DNA of 16,579 nucleotides from DASYSA01 sp036003885 (GCA_036003885.1 DASYSA010000468.1:1-16579); one strand, 5' to 3'; shown: positions 6,607-14,663, counted from the first letter of the stretch. The notes: generated by a model not told the origin, from the sequence alone. Program-made: numbers and translations.

Positions 6607-7974
6607 ATGAAGAACAAGACCTCAAGGAGAGACTTCATCAAGATCGCGGCCTCCGGCGGATCGGTGGTTGAAACTTCAACGACGATCCTTGCCTGGGAGG
6701 AACCGCGGCAGGTCTCGGCCAACGACAAGATTCAGATAGCGTTGATAGGTTCAGGGGGCATGGGCTTCGGCGACACCGAGACGGCGTTACGCGTCCCCGG
6801 CACCGAACTTGTGGCCGCCGCTGACGTCTATGATGGGCGTTTGACTCGCGTCAAAGAGGCCTTCGGCGATCGCGTCTTCACCACTCGCGACTACCACGAA
6901 GTCCTGGCTCGCCCCGACGTCGACGCGGTGATCATTGCGACGCCCGACCACTGGCACGGGCAGGTCTCGATCGACGCGATGAACGCGGGCAAAGATGTCT
7001 ATTGTGAGAAGCCGATGGTCCAGGTTGTGAGCGACGGCCATGCGGTGATCGAAACTCAGAAGAAGACCAATCGCATTCTCCAGGTCGGAAGCCAGGGCGT
7101 AAGTTCCATCTTCAATGCCAAAGCTAAAGAGCTGTTGGCAGCCGGGAAGATCGGCAAGCTGAATATGGTCGAAGCCTGGATCAACCGCCGAACTCCCATA
7201 GACGCCTGGCAGTACTCGATCCCTCCCGACGCTACGCCGGAGAGAATTGACTGGGACCGCTTCCTCGGCAAAGCGCCAAAAGTAAAGTTCGATCCCATCC
7301 GTCTCTTCCGCTGGCGCAACTATCGCGACTACGGGACGGGTATCGGAGGCGATCTGTTCGTGCACCTCTTCTCGGCCATTCATTTCATCACCGGTTCGAA
7401 CGGGCCGACTCGAGTCCAGGCGACTGGCGGACTCCGCTACTGGAACGACGGGCGCGACGTGCCTGACATGCTGATGGGCCTATACGACTATCCGCAGACC
7501 GCCAATCATCCTGCTTTCAATGTCGTGCTGAGAGTCAACTTCGAAGACGGCGGGACGGAAACGGCGCAGTTCCCCCGTTCGGGCTTCCAGTTCGTTGGCC
7601 CGGAGGGCGTGATGGCAATCAGCGACGGCGTGACCATTTCGCGAAAGGCCAAAGCAAAAGAGCCCGGCTACACGATCAATACCTTCCCCAAAGCGGTGCA
7701 GGATGCCTTTCTCAAGGACTATCGCAGGCAGTACCCCGAGGACCGTCAGCAGATCAATGAAGCGGCTGAAGAGCGCTACGATCCTCCGCGACGGTACGAT
7801 GCGCGATACGACCACTTCGTGAACTTCTTCAACGCAGTTCGAACGCGCAAGCCGGTGGTTGAAGATCCGGTTTTTGGGCTAAGGGCCGCGGGGCCTGCGC
7901 TGGTGACCAATGAGAGCTTCTTCAACAACCGCGTGTACGGATGGGATCCTGATGCGATGAAAGTGCTCAAATAG
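6607..7974 (+). CDS. Tat-exported Gfo/Idh/MocA family oxidoreductase 2
   Basis: A 455-residue dehydrogenase-like protein. Twin arginines at 7-8 in TSRRDFIKIAASGG mark a Tat signal, but the following stretch contains Glu22 and is less hydrophobic than in its paralogue, so export may be weaker. The cofactor loop is GSGGMG (48-53). ATPDHWHGQV precedes the catalytic motif E134-K135-P136. GGDLFVHLFSAIH (about 247-259) supplies the conserved Asp and His of the active site. The lysine of EKP argues for a dehydrogenase or keto-reductase rather than a GH109-type glycosidase, which shares the fold and often the Tat signal. GAGGGAG at 6593-6599 is spaced 7 nt from the ATG. By eye it is collinear and closely similar to oxidoreductase 3, which starts only 21 nt after its stop, so the two are a tandem duplicate probably translated from one mRNA. 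Confidence 0.9.
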   Translation: MKNKTSRRDFIKIAASGGSVVETSTTILAWEEPRQVSANDKIQIALIGSGGMGFGDTETALRVPGTELVAAADVYDGRLTRVKEAFGDRVFTTRDYHEVLARPDVDAVIIATPDHWHGQVSIDAMNAGKDVYCEKPMVQVVSDGHAVIETQKKTNRILQVGSQGVSSIFNAKAKELLAAGKIGKLNMVEAWINRRTPIDAWQYSIPPDATPERIDWDRFLGKAPKVKFDPIRLFRWRNYRDYGTGIGGDLFVHLFSAIHFITGSNGPTRVQATGGLRYWNDGRDVPDMLMGLYDYPQTANHPAFNVVLRVNFEDGGTETAQFPRSGFQFVGPEGVMAISDGVTISRKAKAKEPGYTINTFPKAVQDAFLKDYRRQYPEDRQQINEAAEERYDPPRRYDARYDHFVNFFNAVRTRKPVVEDPVFGLRAAGPALVTNESFFNNRVYGWDPDAMKVLK

Positions 7975-7995
7975 CACGGCCAAGTGAGGACGACG

Positions 7996-9393
7996 ATGAG
8001 GAAAGCCAAGGACACCTCGAGACGAGATTTCATCAAGCTGGCTTCGGCATCCGCCCTGGTAGCGGGCGCTTCTATTCGGGTCCGCGCGTCGAACACCACG
8101 ATTCTTCCCTCGTGGCAGACGGCCGCCGAGACTCAGAAGATCTCAGCCAATGACAAGATTCAAATCGGGCTGATCGGCGCCGGTGGTCAGGGAATGAGCG
8201 ATGCAACAACCGCGCTGCGCGTGCCCGGCGTCGAGTTGGTGGCGGTGGCCGATGTATACGATGGCAGATGCATTCGCTCGAAAGAGATCTGGGGCGACCG
8301 TGTCTTCACGACTCGTGATTACCGAGAGGTGCTCGCGCGCTCCGATATCGACGCCGTGATCGTTGCGACCCCGGATCACTGGCACATGCAGGCGGCCATC
8401 GATGCGATGAACGCCGGCAAGGATGTCTACGTCGAGAAGCCTGTGGTCCAACTGATCAACGACGGATGGCCGGTGATCGAAGCCGAACGTAAGACAAAGC
8501 GGATCCTCCAGGTTGGAAGCCAGCGCGTCAGCTCCATCCTATATAAGAAGGCCAAAGAACTCCTGGCTTCGGGAGCGATCGGCGAATTGAACCTGATTGA
8601 GGCGTGGACCGACCGCAACAACGCAATCGGCGCGTGGCAGTATTCGATTCCGCCCGATGCGTCCCCACAAACCGTCGATTGGGACCGTTACCTTGGGCGA
8701 GCGCCAAAGCGTCCGTTCGATGCGACTCGAGCCTTTCGCTTTCGTAATTACCGCGACTACGGCACCGGAGTGGCGGGCGATCTGTTCGTGCATCTCTTTT
8801 CGGGCATGCATTTCATTGTGGGGACGCTTGGACCCACTCGCGTGATGGCGACCGGAGGGCTGCGCCACTGGATTGACGGCCGCGACGTGCCGGACGTTAT
8901 GGCGGGGCTCTACGACTATCAACGGGCATCAAACCATCCCGGCTTCAATCTGTTCCTGAAGGTCAACTTCGCTGACGGAGCGGGCGAGAGTGGGGGCTTC
9001 CGCTTCATCGGCACCGAGGGCGTGATGGCTATCGGGGGAGGCAGCGTCACTGTGTCGAGCCAGACGCAGCCGAAAGAACCGGGCTACACGATCGATACAT
9101 TCCCAAAGGCAATCCAGGAGGAGTTCCTGAAGAAGTATCGCGAGCTGTATCCGGAGCAGAAGAACAAGATCAGCTCGACGAGCGAAGAGAAATTCTTCGC
9201 TCCCTGGGGCTACAGCGAACACCTCGATCACTTCACAAATTTCTTCGAGGCGGTGCGCTCGCGAAAGCCGGTGGTTGAAGACTCTGTCTTCGGCTTCCGG
9301 GCAGCAGGCCCGGCGCTGCTGTCGAACATGAGCTACTTCGACGGCCGGCCGTATGGCTGGAATCCTGAGTCGATGAAAATCATCGGCGAGTGA
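7996..9393 (+). CDS. Tat-exported Gfo/Idh/MocA family oxidoreductase 3 (paralogue of 2)
   Basis: A 465-residue protein that aligns with oxidoreductase 2 along nearly its whole length, sharing VFTTRDY, ATPDHWH, GDLFVHLFSGMHF and RNYRDYGTG-type motifs. Its Tat signal is cleaner (TSRRDFIKLASASALVAGAS). GAGGQG-type cofactor loop at 61-66, EKP at 147-149. The mature region begins after a longer linker (about residues 31-50). The start ATG 7996 is preferred over the GTG at 7984 because GAGGA lies 5 nt upstream of it and the N-terminus then matches the paralogue. The C-terminal segment ends with a RPYGWNPESMKI phrase, paralleling RVYGWDPDAMKV in oxidoreductase 2. Retention of both copies side by side suggests different substrate anomers or epimers, or sequential oxidation steps; this is inference. 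Confidence 0.9.
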   Translation: MRKAKDTSRRDFIKLASASALVAGASIRVRASNTTILPSWQTAAETQKISANDKIQIGLIGAGGQGMSDATTALRVPGVELVAVADVYDGRCIRSKEIWGDRVFTTRDYREVLARSDIDAVIVATPDHWHMQAAIDAMNAGKDVYVEKPVVQLINDGWPVIEAERKTKRILQVGSQRVSSILYKKAKELLASGAIGELNLIEAWTDRNNAIGAWQYSIPPDASPQTVDWDRYLGRAPKRPFDATRAFRFRNYRDYGTGVAGDLFVHLFSGMHFIVGTLGPTRVMATGGLRHWIDGRDVPDVMAGLYDYQRASNHPGFNLFLKVNFADGAGESGGFRFIGTEGVMAIGGGSVTVSSQTQPKEPGYTIDTFPKAIQEEFLKKYRELYPEQKNKISSTSEEKFFAPWGYSEHLDHFTNFFEAVRSRKPVVEDSVFGFRAAGPALLSNMSYFDGRPYGWNPESMKIIGE

Positions 9394-9446
9394 TAATGAA
9401 AACCAGATGAACGTCGTCAGGCGCGCATGAAAAAGGGAGGATGATA

Positions 9447-10805
9447 ATGTCAAAGAAGACTGATTCACGTAGAGGTTTCATGAAGACGGCCGCGGCAGGA
9501 GCTGCAGGCATCGCGATCAGCTCGCGGGCGTCGAGCTACGCCAGAATACTGGGCGCCAACGGGCGAGTCCGCGTGGCGTTTGTAGGACCGGGCGACCGTG
9601 CACGCGGTGCGCTGATCCCGGCATTCCTGAAACTCGCAGGCGGGCTGAATTTTGAAGCGGTCGCCGTCTGCGACATCTGGAACAAACGCCGCGATGATGG
9701 GGTCGCCTACGTCACCGCGCAGGCCGACAAGCACAAAGCGCCGATGGGCGAACAGCTGGCCAAGGCGCGAAACACGGAAGAACTCTACTCGATGAAAGAC
9801 ATCGATGCGGTCATCATCGCAACCGCGGACTTTCAACACGCACAACATTGCATTGAGGCCGTGCGCGCAGGCAAGGACGTCTATGTCGAGAAGCCTTTCG
9901 CCAACATAATGTCGGACGCTCGCGAAGCTCTCAAGGTCGTCAGTGGATCGAAGCAGATCGTTCAGGTAGGCACACAACGGCGCTCGACCCCGAGCTATAT
10001 GCGCGCCTATGAATACCTCAAGTCGGGCAAGTTCGGCGACATCGTAATGGCCGAGATGACCTGGAACGTCAACCAGCCGGGCCGATGGCGCAGGCCCAAC
10101 GTTGTACCGTTGCTCCAGGAGAAGGACACCGACTGGAAGCGCTACTTGATCAACCGCCCCTTCGAAGCATTTGATGCGCGGAAGTATCTCGAGTTCCGTC
10201 TCTTCTGGCCCTATTCGTCAGGCATTCCAGATCAGTGGATGGTGCACCAGATCGACACCGTGCACTGGTTCGCGGACCTGGCCCACCCAACGAGCGTGGT
10301 CGCTAATGGCGGCATCTACCTGTGGCGCGACGGGCGGAAGAACTTCGACACCATGACGGCTGTGTTCGATTACGGAAACGCGGCCAAAGGAGGAAAAGGC
10401 TTCCAGGTGACCTACTCTTCGCGGCAAACCAATAGCGCGGGCGGAACCAAGGAGATCTATTACTCGAACGCCGGCTCGCTCAATCTGGACACTAATAAGA
10501 TCGGACCCGAGGGCGGATTGAAGCAGCGGGAAGCGAACGAGATGAAGATGCAGCCCAACCTCCTGCCGTCGATGTCGCTTGCCGAAGCGGCTCAGGTTGA
10601 GACTTCCGCCGACACGGGCGTTGACGACTCGACGCTGGCACACATGCGCAACTGGATGGAATGCGTTAAGTCGCGCAAGACCCCGAATGCCGACATCCAC
10701 GCGGCATATAACCACTCGGTCGCACTCTGTATGACAATTGCCGCGCTGCAGTCGGGCAAACGAGTGACCTTCGACGACAAGAAGCAAGATGTAGTGATCG
10801 GCTGA
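9447..10805 (+). CDS. Tat-exported Gfo/Idh/MocA family oxidoreductase 4 (divergent)
   Basis: A 452-residue member of a different subfamily from 2 and 3. Tat signal DSRRGFMKTAAAGAAGIAIS at the N-terminus. The cofactor loop is VGPGDRARG (46-54), a degenerate form of the GxGxxG fingerprint. The catalytic motif EKP is intact at 148-150, followed by FANIMSDA. Active-site region DQWMVHQIDTVHWF. ATG 9447 is preferred over ATG 9441: GGGAGG ends at 9440, giving a spacing of 6 nt to 9447 but zero to 9441. It follows oxidoreductase 3 by 53 nt. The C-terminal 100 residues contain MRNWMECVKSRKTPNADIHA, a common element in exported Planctomycete/Acidobacteria-type Gfo proteins. Its TGA stop is the first base group of heptamer repeat B. 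Confidence 0.88.
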   Translation: MSKKTDSRRGFMKTAAAGAAGIAISSRASSYARILGANGRVRVAFVGPGDRARGALIPAFLKLAGGLNFEAVAVCDIWNKRRDDGVAYVTAQADKHKAPMGEQLAKARNTEELYSMKDIDAVIIATADFQHAQHCIEAVRAGKDVYVEKPFANIMSDAREALKVVSGSKQIVQVGTQRRSTPSYMRAYEYLKSGKFGDIVMAEMTWNVNQPGRWRRPNVVPLLQEKDTDWKRYLINRPFEAFDARKYLEFRLFWPYSSGIPDQWMVHQIDTVHWFADLAHPTSVVANGGIYLWRDGRKNFDTMTAVFDYGNAAKGGKGFQVTYSSRQTNSAGGTKEIYYSNAGSLNLDTNKIGPEGGLKQREANEMKMQPNLLPSMSLAEAAQVETSADTGVDDSTLAHMRNWMECVKSRKTPNADIHAAYNHSVALCMTIAALQSGKRVTFDDKKQDVVIG

Positions 10806-10861
10806 TTTTGGATTTTAGATTTTGGATTGCGGATTTGGGAGTGCTCCTGGGTCCGCAATCC
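10804..10861. repeat. Heptamer-repeat hairpin B (unit GATTTTG)
   Basis: Five exact-length 7-nt units run from 10804 to 10838: GATTTTG, GATTTTA, GATTTTG, GATTGCG, GATTTGG. The upstream stop TGA (10803-10805) overlaps unit 1. GGATTGCGGA (10824-10833) pairs perfectly over 10 bp with TCCGCAATCC (10852-10861). A smaller GGGAG/CTCC stem sits in the loop. No U-tract follows. Confidence 0.8.
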
Positions 10862-10886
10862 GATATCCGCGACTTCTGAGGTATGT

Positions 10887-11441
10887 ATGTCTTCGCTAAT
10901 GCCTTTGGTGCACCTGTCAGTTGAAGATTACCTCGAGGGAGAGAAGACAAGCCAGGTGCGCCACGAGTACATCGCAGGCCAGGTTTACGCTATGGCAGGC
11001 GGGAGCAGGGCGCACAATACAATCTCGCTCAATCTCGCGACTCACCTGCGCAGTCATGTTCGCGGCGGACCATGCCGAGTATACATAGCAGATGTAAAGG
11101 TGAGGATCGACGCAGCGGACCTATTCTATTATCCGGACGTAGTAGTGAGCTGCGATGCTGGGGATACTCAGGACTTTTTCTTAACTCGACCGTGCTTGAT
11201 TGTCGAGGTAACCTTCCCGAGCATTGAAGCGATTGACCGCCGCGAGAAGTTGCATGCTTACCAAACGCTCGACAGTTTGCGCGAGTATGTGTTGCTCGCA
11301 CAGGACGAAGTCAAAGCTCACGTTTATCGCCGCGACGACCTGGGCACATGGTGGGTCGAGACGTTGACCGAAACGGACGAACTAAAAATGGAGTCAGTGG
11401 GACTCAACACTCCTCTTTTAGAACTCTATGAAGACATCTGA
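10887..11441 (+). CDS. Uma2 family (DUF820) PD-(D/E)XK nuclease-fold protein
   Basis: A 184-residue protein of the Uma2 family, expanded in Cyanobacteria, Chloroflexota and some Acidobacteriota. The restriction-endonuclease-like fold is visible in order: SVEDYLEGEK, RHEYIAGQVYAMAGGSRAHN, ADVKVRI, Y-P-D84-VVVSCD, LIVE107VTFPS, DRREKLHAYQTL with K121, and REYVLLAQD. The PD, E and K residues of the fold are present, so nuclease activity is plausible; the biological role of the family is not established. ATG 10887 starts the conserved MSSLMPLVHLSVEDY segment; the upstream in-frame extension to 10827 would be coded by hairpin B. It interrupts an otherwise sugar-metabolism gene row, and its last codons lie just before the ribosome binding site of the DUF6807 gene, so it is in the same transcriptional direction and probably the same unit. 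Confidence 0.85.
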   Translation: MSSLMPLVHLSVEDYLEGEKTSQVRHEYIAGQVYAMAGGSRAHNTISLNLATHLRSHVRGGPCRVYIADVKVRIDAADLFYYPDVVVSCDAGDTQDFFLTRPCLIVEVTFPSIEAIDRREKLHAYQTLDSLREYVLLAQDEVKAHVYRRDDLGTWWVETLTETDELKMESVGLNTPLLELYEDI

Positions 11442-11460
11442 TCGCATTGTGGAGGATGTG

Positions 11461-12549
11461 ATGCTTGCATTTCGATCTGCCTTTCGGCATGGGCTGGTGT
11501 GGTTAGCAGTATCGGCGATTTTTGGGGCTGCGACATTCAATTGCGCGGCCGGCGGCGGAAGCGACGATGCGCGCGGCGTTCGCGTGGTCCCCAACCTGTC
11601 GCAGGGGCGTGTCGATGTCCTTGTCGACGGGAAACTATTCACCGCATACATTTTTCCGAAGACCTTGAAGAAGCCGGTTCTCTTCCCTCTCAACACGGCT
11701 CAGGGCACCCCCGTCACTCGCGGTTTTCCACTCGAACCGCGCCCCGGAGAGCGGGTGGATCACCCGCATCACGCGGGCCTGTGGTTTAACTACGGCGACG
11801 TGAACGGCGTCGATTTCTGGAACAACGCCGACACGCTCAAGCCCGAGCAACAGGCAAAGATGGGCACGATCATTCATCGAGAAGTGAAGCGGACGGCCGA
11901 CGGTAAAGACCGCGGCGAACTCGAAGTCATGATGGAGTGGATTATGCCCGGCAACAGGACCATCCTGCGCGAGGAGACAAAGTTCGTCTTTCACGCGGGG
12001 CCAAACCTGCGCGGCATCGACAGAATCACGAAGCTTACTGCGTTGGGCGAACGTGTCTTGTTCAAAGACAACAAGGAAGGAACGATCGGAATGCGCGTGG
12101 CCCGGCAGCTCGAACAGCCTTCGAACGAGCCCCTCGTCTTCACCGACGCAGGCGGCAAGCCAACCGCGGTCGCGAAACTCGACAACACCGGAGTGACGGG
12201 CCTGTATCGAAGCAGCGAAGGCAAGACCGGGGACGACGTATGGGGCACCCGCGGCAGATGGGTCACGCTGAGCGGAAAGATCGGCGAGGAAGCGGTAACC
12301 CTGGCAATGTTCGATCACCCAGGTAATCCCGGCTACCCGACCTACTGGCACGCGCGCGGATACGGGTTGTTCGCGGCGAATCCGCTGGGTCAGAAAGCCC
12401 TCAGCAACGGCAAAGACGAGTTGAACTTCACACTCGAGCCGGGACGATCGGCTACTTTTCGACACCGGATACTGATTATTTCCGGCGAGATCAAGACCGA
12501 TGGGATCGAGGACTACTACCGGAAGTTTGTCGCAGACGTGCGACCGTGA
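11461..12549 (+). CDS. DUF6807 ('PmoA') family secreted protein
   Basis: A 362-residue protein of the DUF6807 family, formerly listed as PmoA; despite that name it has nothing visible in common with membrane methane monooxygenase. Residues 1-30 form a Sec-type signal (MLAFRSAFRHGLVWLAVSAIF then GAATFNC); the Cys does not sit in a good lipobox. The family signature is VDHPHHAGLWFNYGDVNGVDFW, with DHPHH at 100-104. The remainder is a beta-rich fold including LFANNPLG-like FAANPLG and RHRILII near the end. Members commonly adjoin Gfo/Idh/MocA and TIM-barrel isomerase genes, but I know no proven reaction. ATG 11461 is chosen because GGAGG at 11451-11455 is 5 nt upstream; ATG 11428, which overlaps the Uma2 gene, is an alternative. 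The stop TGA (12547-12549) lies in the first unit of hairpin C. Confidence 0.85.
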   Translation: MLAFRSAFRHGLVWLAVSAIFGAATFNCAAGGGSDDARGVRVVPNLSQGRVDVLVDGKLFTAYIFPKTLKKPVLFPLNTAQGTPVTRGFPLEPRPGERVDHPHHAGLWFNYGDVNGVDFWNNADTLKPEQQAKMGTIIHREVKRTADGKDRGELEVMMEWIMPGNRTILREETKFVFHAGPNLRGIDRITKLTALGERVLFKDNKEGTIGMRVARQLEQPSNEPLVFTDAGGKPTAVAKLDNTGVTGLYRSSEGKTGDDVWGTRGRWVTLSGKIGEEAVTLAMFDHPGNPGYPTYWHARGYGLFAANPLGQKALSNGKDELNFTLEPGRSATFRHRILIISGEIKTDGIEDYYRKFVADVRP

Positions 12550-12653
12550 TCGTGATCCGTGATGCGTGATCCGTGATAGGCGAAAGTTGCACACAAGCGC
12601 GTGATGCCTCGGTGCCGTCTTAAACGCGTCACGAATCACGAATCAAGCATCGC
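12546..12653. repeat. Heptamer-repeat hairpin C (unit GTGATCC)
   Basis: The left arm, 12546-12579, has one 6-nt and four 7-nt units of GTGATNN (GTGATCC, GTGATGC, GTGATCC, GTGATAG). Complementary units GTCACGA, ATCACGA and ATCAAGC occupy 12628-12648. The middle holds another GTGATGC at 12601. The upstream stop TGA is inside the first unit. The match between arms is imperfect. Confidence 0.75.
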
Positions 12654-12667
12654 TCCCCCCATTTCGA

Positions 12668-13792
12668 ATGGAAAAGGACGCCGAAATCTCAGAGAAGACC
12701 GCACGCCTGGTGCAGCTCATGGCTGCGGAGGACCTCGGCGGCATATTGCTCAACGCCCGCCATAACTTTGCGTGGCTCACCTGCGGCGGGAGCAACGGCA
12801 TCGACCAGAGCCGGGAGGCAGGGGCAGGTTGGCTGTTCGTTCGTAGAGACGCTCGACGTTTCGTCCTTGCGAACAAAATCGAAATGCCGCGCTTGCTCGA
12901 AGAAGAGCTGGATGGCCAGGGCTACGAACCGGTCGAGTTTGGTTGGGAAGACGAGAAAGCGAACCCGGCGATTGTCGCTGAGCAGGCGCGGGCTCTGCTG
13001 GACGACAATAGAGCTCTCGCGTCCGATCTTCCCGCTGCCGGGTGCGACCCAGTCATCGAGTTGGGGCTGAGCCGCGCACGCGGCGGTCTGACACAGGCAG
13101 AAGTCGAGCGCTACCGCGTGTTGGGACGTGAGGCCGGAACGGCGATTGGCCGAATGGCCGTCAGTCTTGAGCCAGGAATGACCGAGATTGAGATTGCTCA
13201 GAGGGCTTCGGAGGCCTTGGCAGCTTGTGGGGCTCATTCAATCGTGTCGCTGGTTGCAGCCGACGGGCGACTGGCGAAGTTCCGGCATCCTGTTCCCACG
13301 GAGCGCCGATGGGAGAAGTCGGTAATGGTAGTGGCATGCGCGCGGCGCGGCGGGTTAACTGTTTCTCTTACGCGCATCGTCTGCAGCGGCGCCCCTCCGG
13401 ACGAGTTAAGGCGCCGGACCGAGGCCTGTGCCCGGGTGAATGCGCAGTTGTTCGCAGCTACAAGACCCGGTGTGAAAGGAAGCGAGTTGTACTTTGTGAC
13501 ATCGCGCGGCTACGAACGAGAGGGCTTCCCCGGTGAAGAGCACCTGCATCATCAGGGAGGCTCCACTGGCTATCGCACTCGTGACTGGGTCGCGCACCCG
13601 CAGTCTGAAGATCGGGTTCAACTGCGGCAGGCATTCGCGTGGAACCCCTCGATCACAGGCACGAAAACCGAAGAGACTTGCATCGCCTTCGACGATCATG
13701 TCGAAGTGATCTCGGCGTCTCCGAACTGGCCAGTGATTCCAGTAGAGACCGCAGAGCGGGAGTATGTGCTCCCCGGTGTTCTAGTTTTATGA
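12668..13792 (+). CDS. M24/creatinase-fold protein, probably not a functional metallopeptidase
   Basis: A 374-residue protein with the two-domain layout of Xaa-Pro peptidases and creatinase: an N-terminal creatinase-type domain (about 10-130, with GILLNARHNFAWLTCGG) and a C-terminal pita-bread domain (from LTQAEVERYRVLGREAGTAI, 141-160). Active M24 metallopeptidases need two Asp, one His and two Glu as metal ligands. Here the first Asp region reads VVACARRGGLTVSLTRIV with no D-x-T-R style Asp, the His region reads HHQGGSTGY (294-302), and the expected EP motif is NPSITGTKTEET (326-337), so at least two or three ligands appear replaced. Creatinase shows that this fold can do metal-free C-N hydrolysis. 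No clear Shine-Dalgarno sequence precedes ATG 12668. The stop overlaps an ATG of the IolB frame by ATGA (13789-13792). Role unknown. Confidence 0.75.
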   Translation: MEKDAEISEKTARLVQLMAAEDLGGILLNARHNFAWLTCGGSNGIDQSREAGAGWLFVRRDARRFVLANKIEMPRLLEEELDGQGYEPVEFGWEDEKANPAIVAEQARALLDDNRALASDLPAAGCDPVIELGLSRARGGLTQAEVERYRVLGREAGTAIGRMAVSLEPGMTEIEIAQRASEALAACGAHSIVSLVAADGRLAKFRHPVPTERRWEKSVMVVACARRGGLTVSLTRIVCSGAPPDELRRRTEACARVNAQLFAATRPGVKGSELYFVTSRGYEREGFPGEEHLHHQGGSTGYRTRDWVAHPQSEDRVQLRQAFAWNPSITGTKTEETCIAFDDHVEVISASPNWPVIPVETAEREYVLPGVLVL

Positions 13793-13839
13793 ACGAACCA
13801 TTGAACAACGCTGGACGGGAAGAAGGAGAGATACACAGA

Positions 13840-14658
13840 ATGCAGAGTCAAGCAAGAGCTGATGGGATGGTATTCCGGAGGACAAACGCACACAAGGGCA
13901 GGAAAATAGCGGTGACTCCTCAAAACAGCACGATGAAGCATTTGAGCTATGGCCGAATCATTCTGGATTCCGGGGTGCCAGGCGCGAGTTTCCAGACAGG
14001 CGCTTCCGAGGTGAGCCTCATCTGCCTTTCGGGCTGCGGCACGGTGAAGGCTTGCGGTGAGTCACACGAGTTGACTCGCTTCGATTCGATCTACATTCCG
14101 CGTGACTCCGAGGTCGAGGTGACCACGACAAGCAGCGTAGACTTAGCCGAGTGTTCGGCTGAGGTGGAAGGCAAATACCCCTTGCAGGTCGTGCGCTATG
14201 CGGATGTCGAGAAGGACGGCTCACTGAAGTTCGTCACTGGCGGGGAATCGAACACCAGAACGGTCAACATTCTGATCGGCAAGAACGTTCAGGCGGGCAG
14301 GCTGCTGGCGGGAGTAACTACATCGGAGCCCGGAAACTGGACCAGTTGGCCTCCGCACGAGCACGCATCGATGCTTGAGGAGTTGTACGTGTACTACGAC
14401 ATGCCTGCACCGGCTTTCGGCGTGCAGTTCGTCTACACAAATCCCGACCAACCCGAAGTCGTTAGCATTGTGCGCGAGGGCGATGCGGTATTGATGCCGC
14501 GAGGATTTCACCCGAATGTCGCTGTGCCAGGCCACCCGATCAACTTTGTGTGGATGATGGCGGCGCACGACGAAGTGGAAGACCGCCAGTTCGGCGTGGT
14601 GACAGTCCAGCCGGGCTTCGATCGAGCAGGAACAGGATTAGAGGCGAGCCGGAAATAG
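13840..14658 (+). CDS. IolB/KduI-family isomerase (5-deoxy-glucuronate isomerase-like)
   Basis: A 272-residue bicupin, the usual IolB length. IolB converts 5-deoxy-D-glucuronate to 2-deoxy-5-keto-D-gluconate in myo-inositol breakdown, and KduI isomerises a deoxy-keto-uronate from pectin. Motifs: NWTSWPPHEH (167-175), EELYVYYDMPAPAFGVQFVY (180-199) and VLMPRGFHPNVAVPGH (217-232). Together these provide the His/Glu metal site. The visible order matches IolB better than KduI. No signal peptide, so it should be cytoplasmic, unlike the dehydrogenases here. Start choice: AAGGAG (13823-13828) precedes ATG 13840. The in-frame ATG 13789 overlaps the preceding stop as ATGA and would add 17 poorly conserved residues; coupled translation from there is possible. 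No iolC, iolD, iolG-type cytoplasmic partners are present in the window, so a uronate-like substrate other than the inositol intermediate is possible. Confidence 0.82.
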   Translation: MQSQARADGMVFRRTNAHKGRKIAVTPQNSTMKHLSYGRIILDSGVPGASFQTGASEVSLICLSGCGTVKACGESHELTRFDSIYIPRDSEVEVTTTSSVDLAECSAEVEGKYPLQVVRYADVEKDGSLKFVTGGESNTRTVNILIGKNVQAGRLLAGVTTSEPGNWTSWPPHEHASMLEELYVYYDMPAPAFGVQFVYTNPDQPEVVSIVREGDAVLMPRGFHPNVAVPGHPINFVWMMAAHDEVEDRQFGVVTVQPGFDRAGTGLEASRK

Positions 14659-14663
14659 GAAGA

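Noticed and set aside
9447..10805. GH109-type N-acetylgalactosaminidase for the Tat-exported Gfo/Idh/MocA proteins
   Set aside because: GH109 shares fold and Tat signal, but these proteins retain the catalytic-lysine EKP/EKM motif of dehydrogenases.
10804..10870. Rho-independent terminators at the hairpins
   Set aside because: None of the hairpins is followed by a U-tract, and downstream genes continue in the same direction with ribosome binding sites close by.
11461..12549. Methane monooxygenase subunit, as the old family name PmoA implies
   Set aside because: The protein is a soluble secreted beta-rich DUF6807 member without membrane helices of a monooxygenase subunit.
11635..12639. Long minus-strand open frame opposite the DUF6807 gene
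   Set aside because: Antisense shadow of a protein-coding frame with clear family motifs; no domain in the antisense product.
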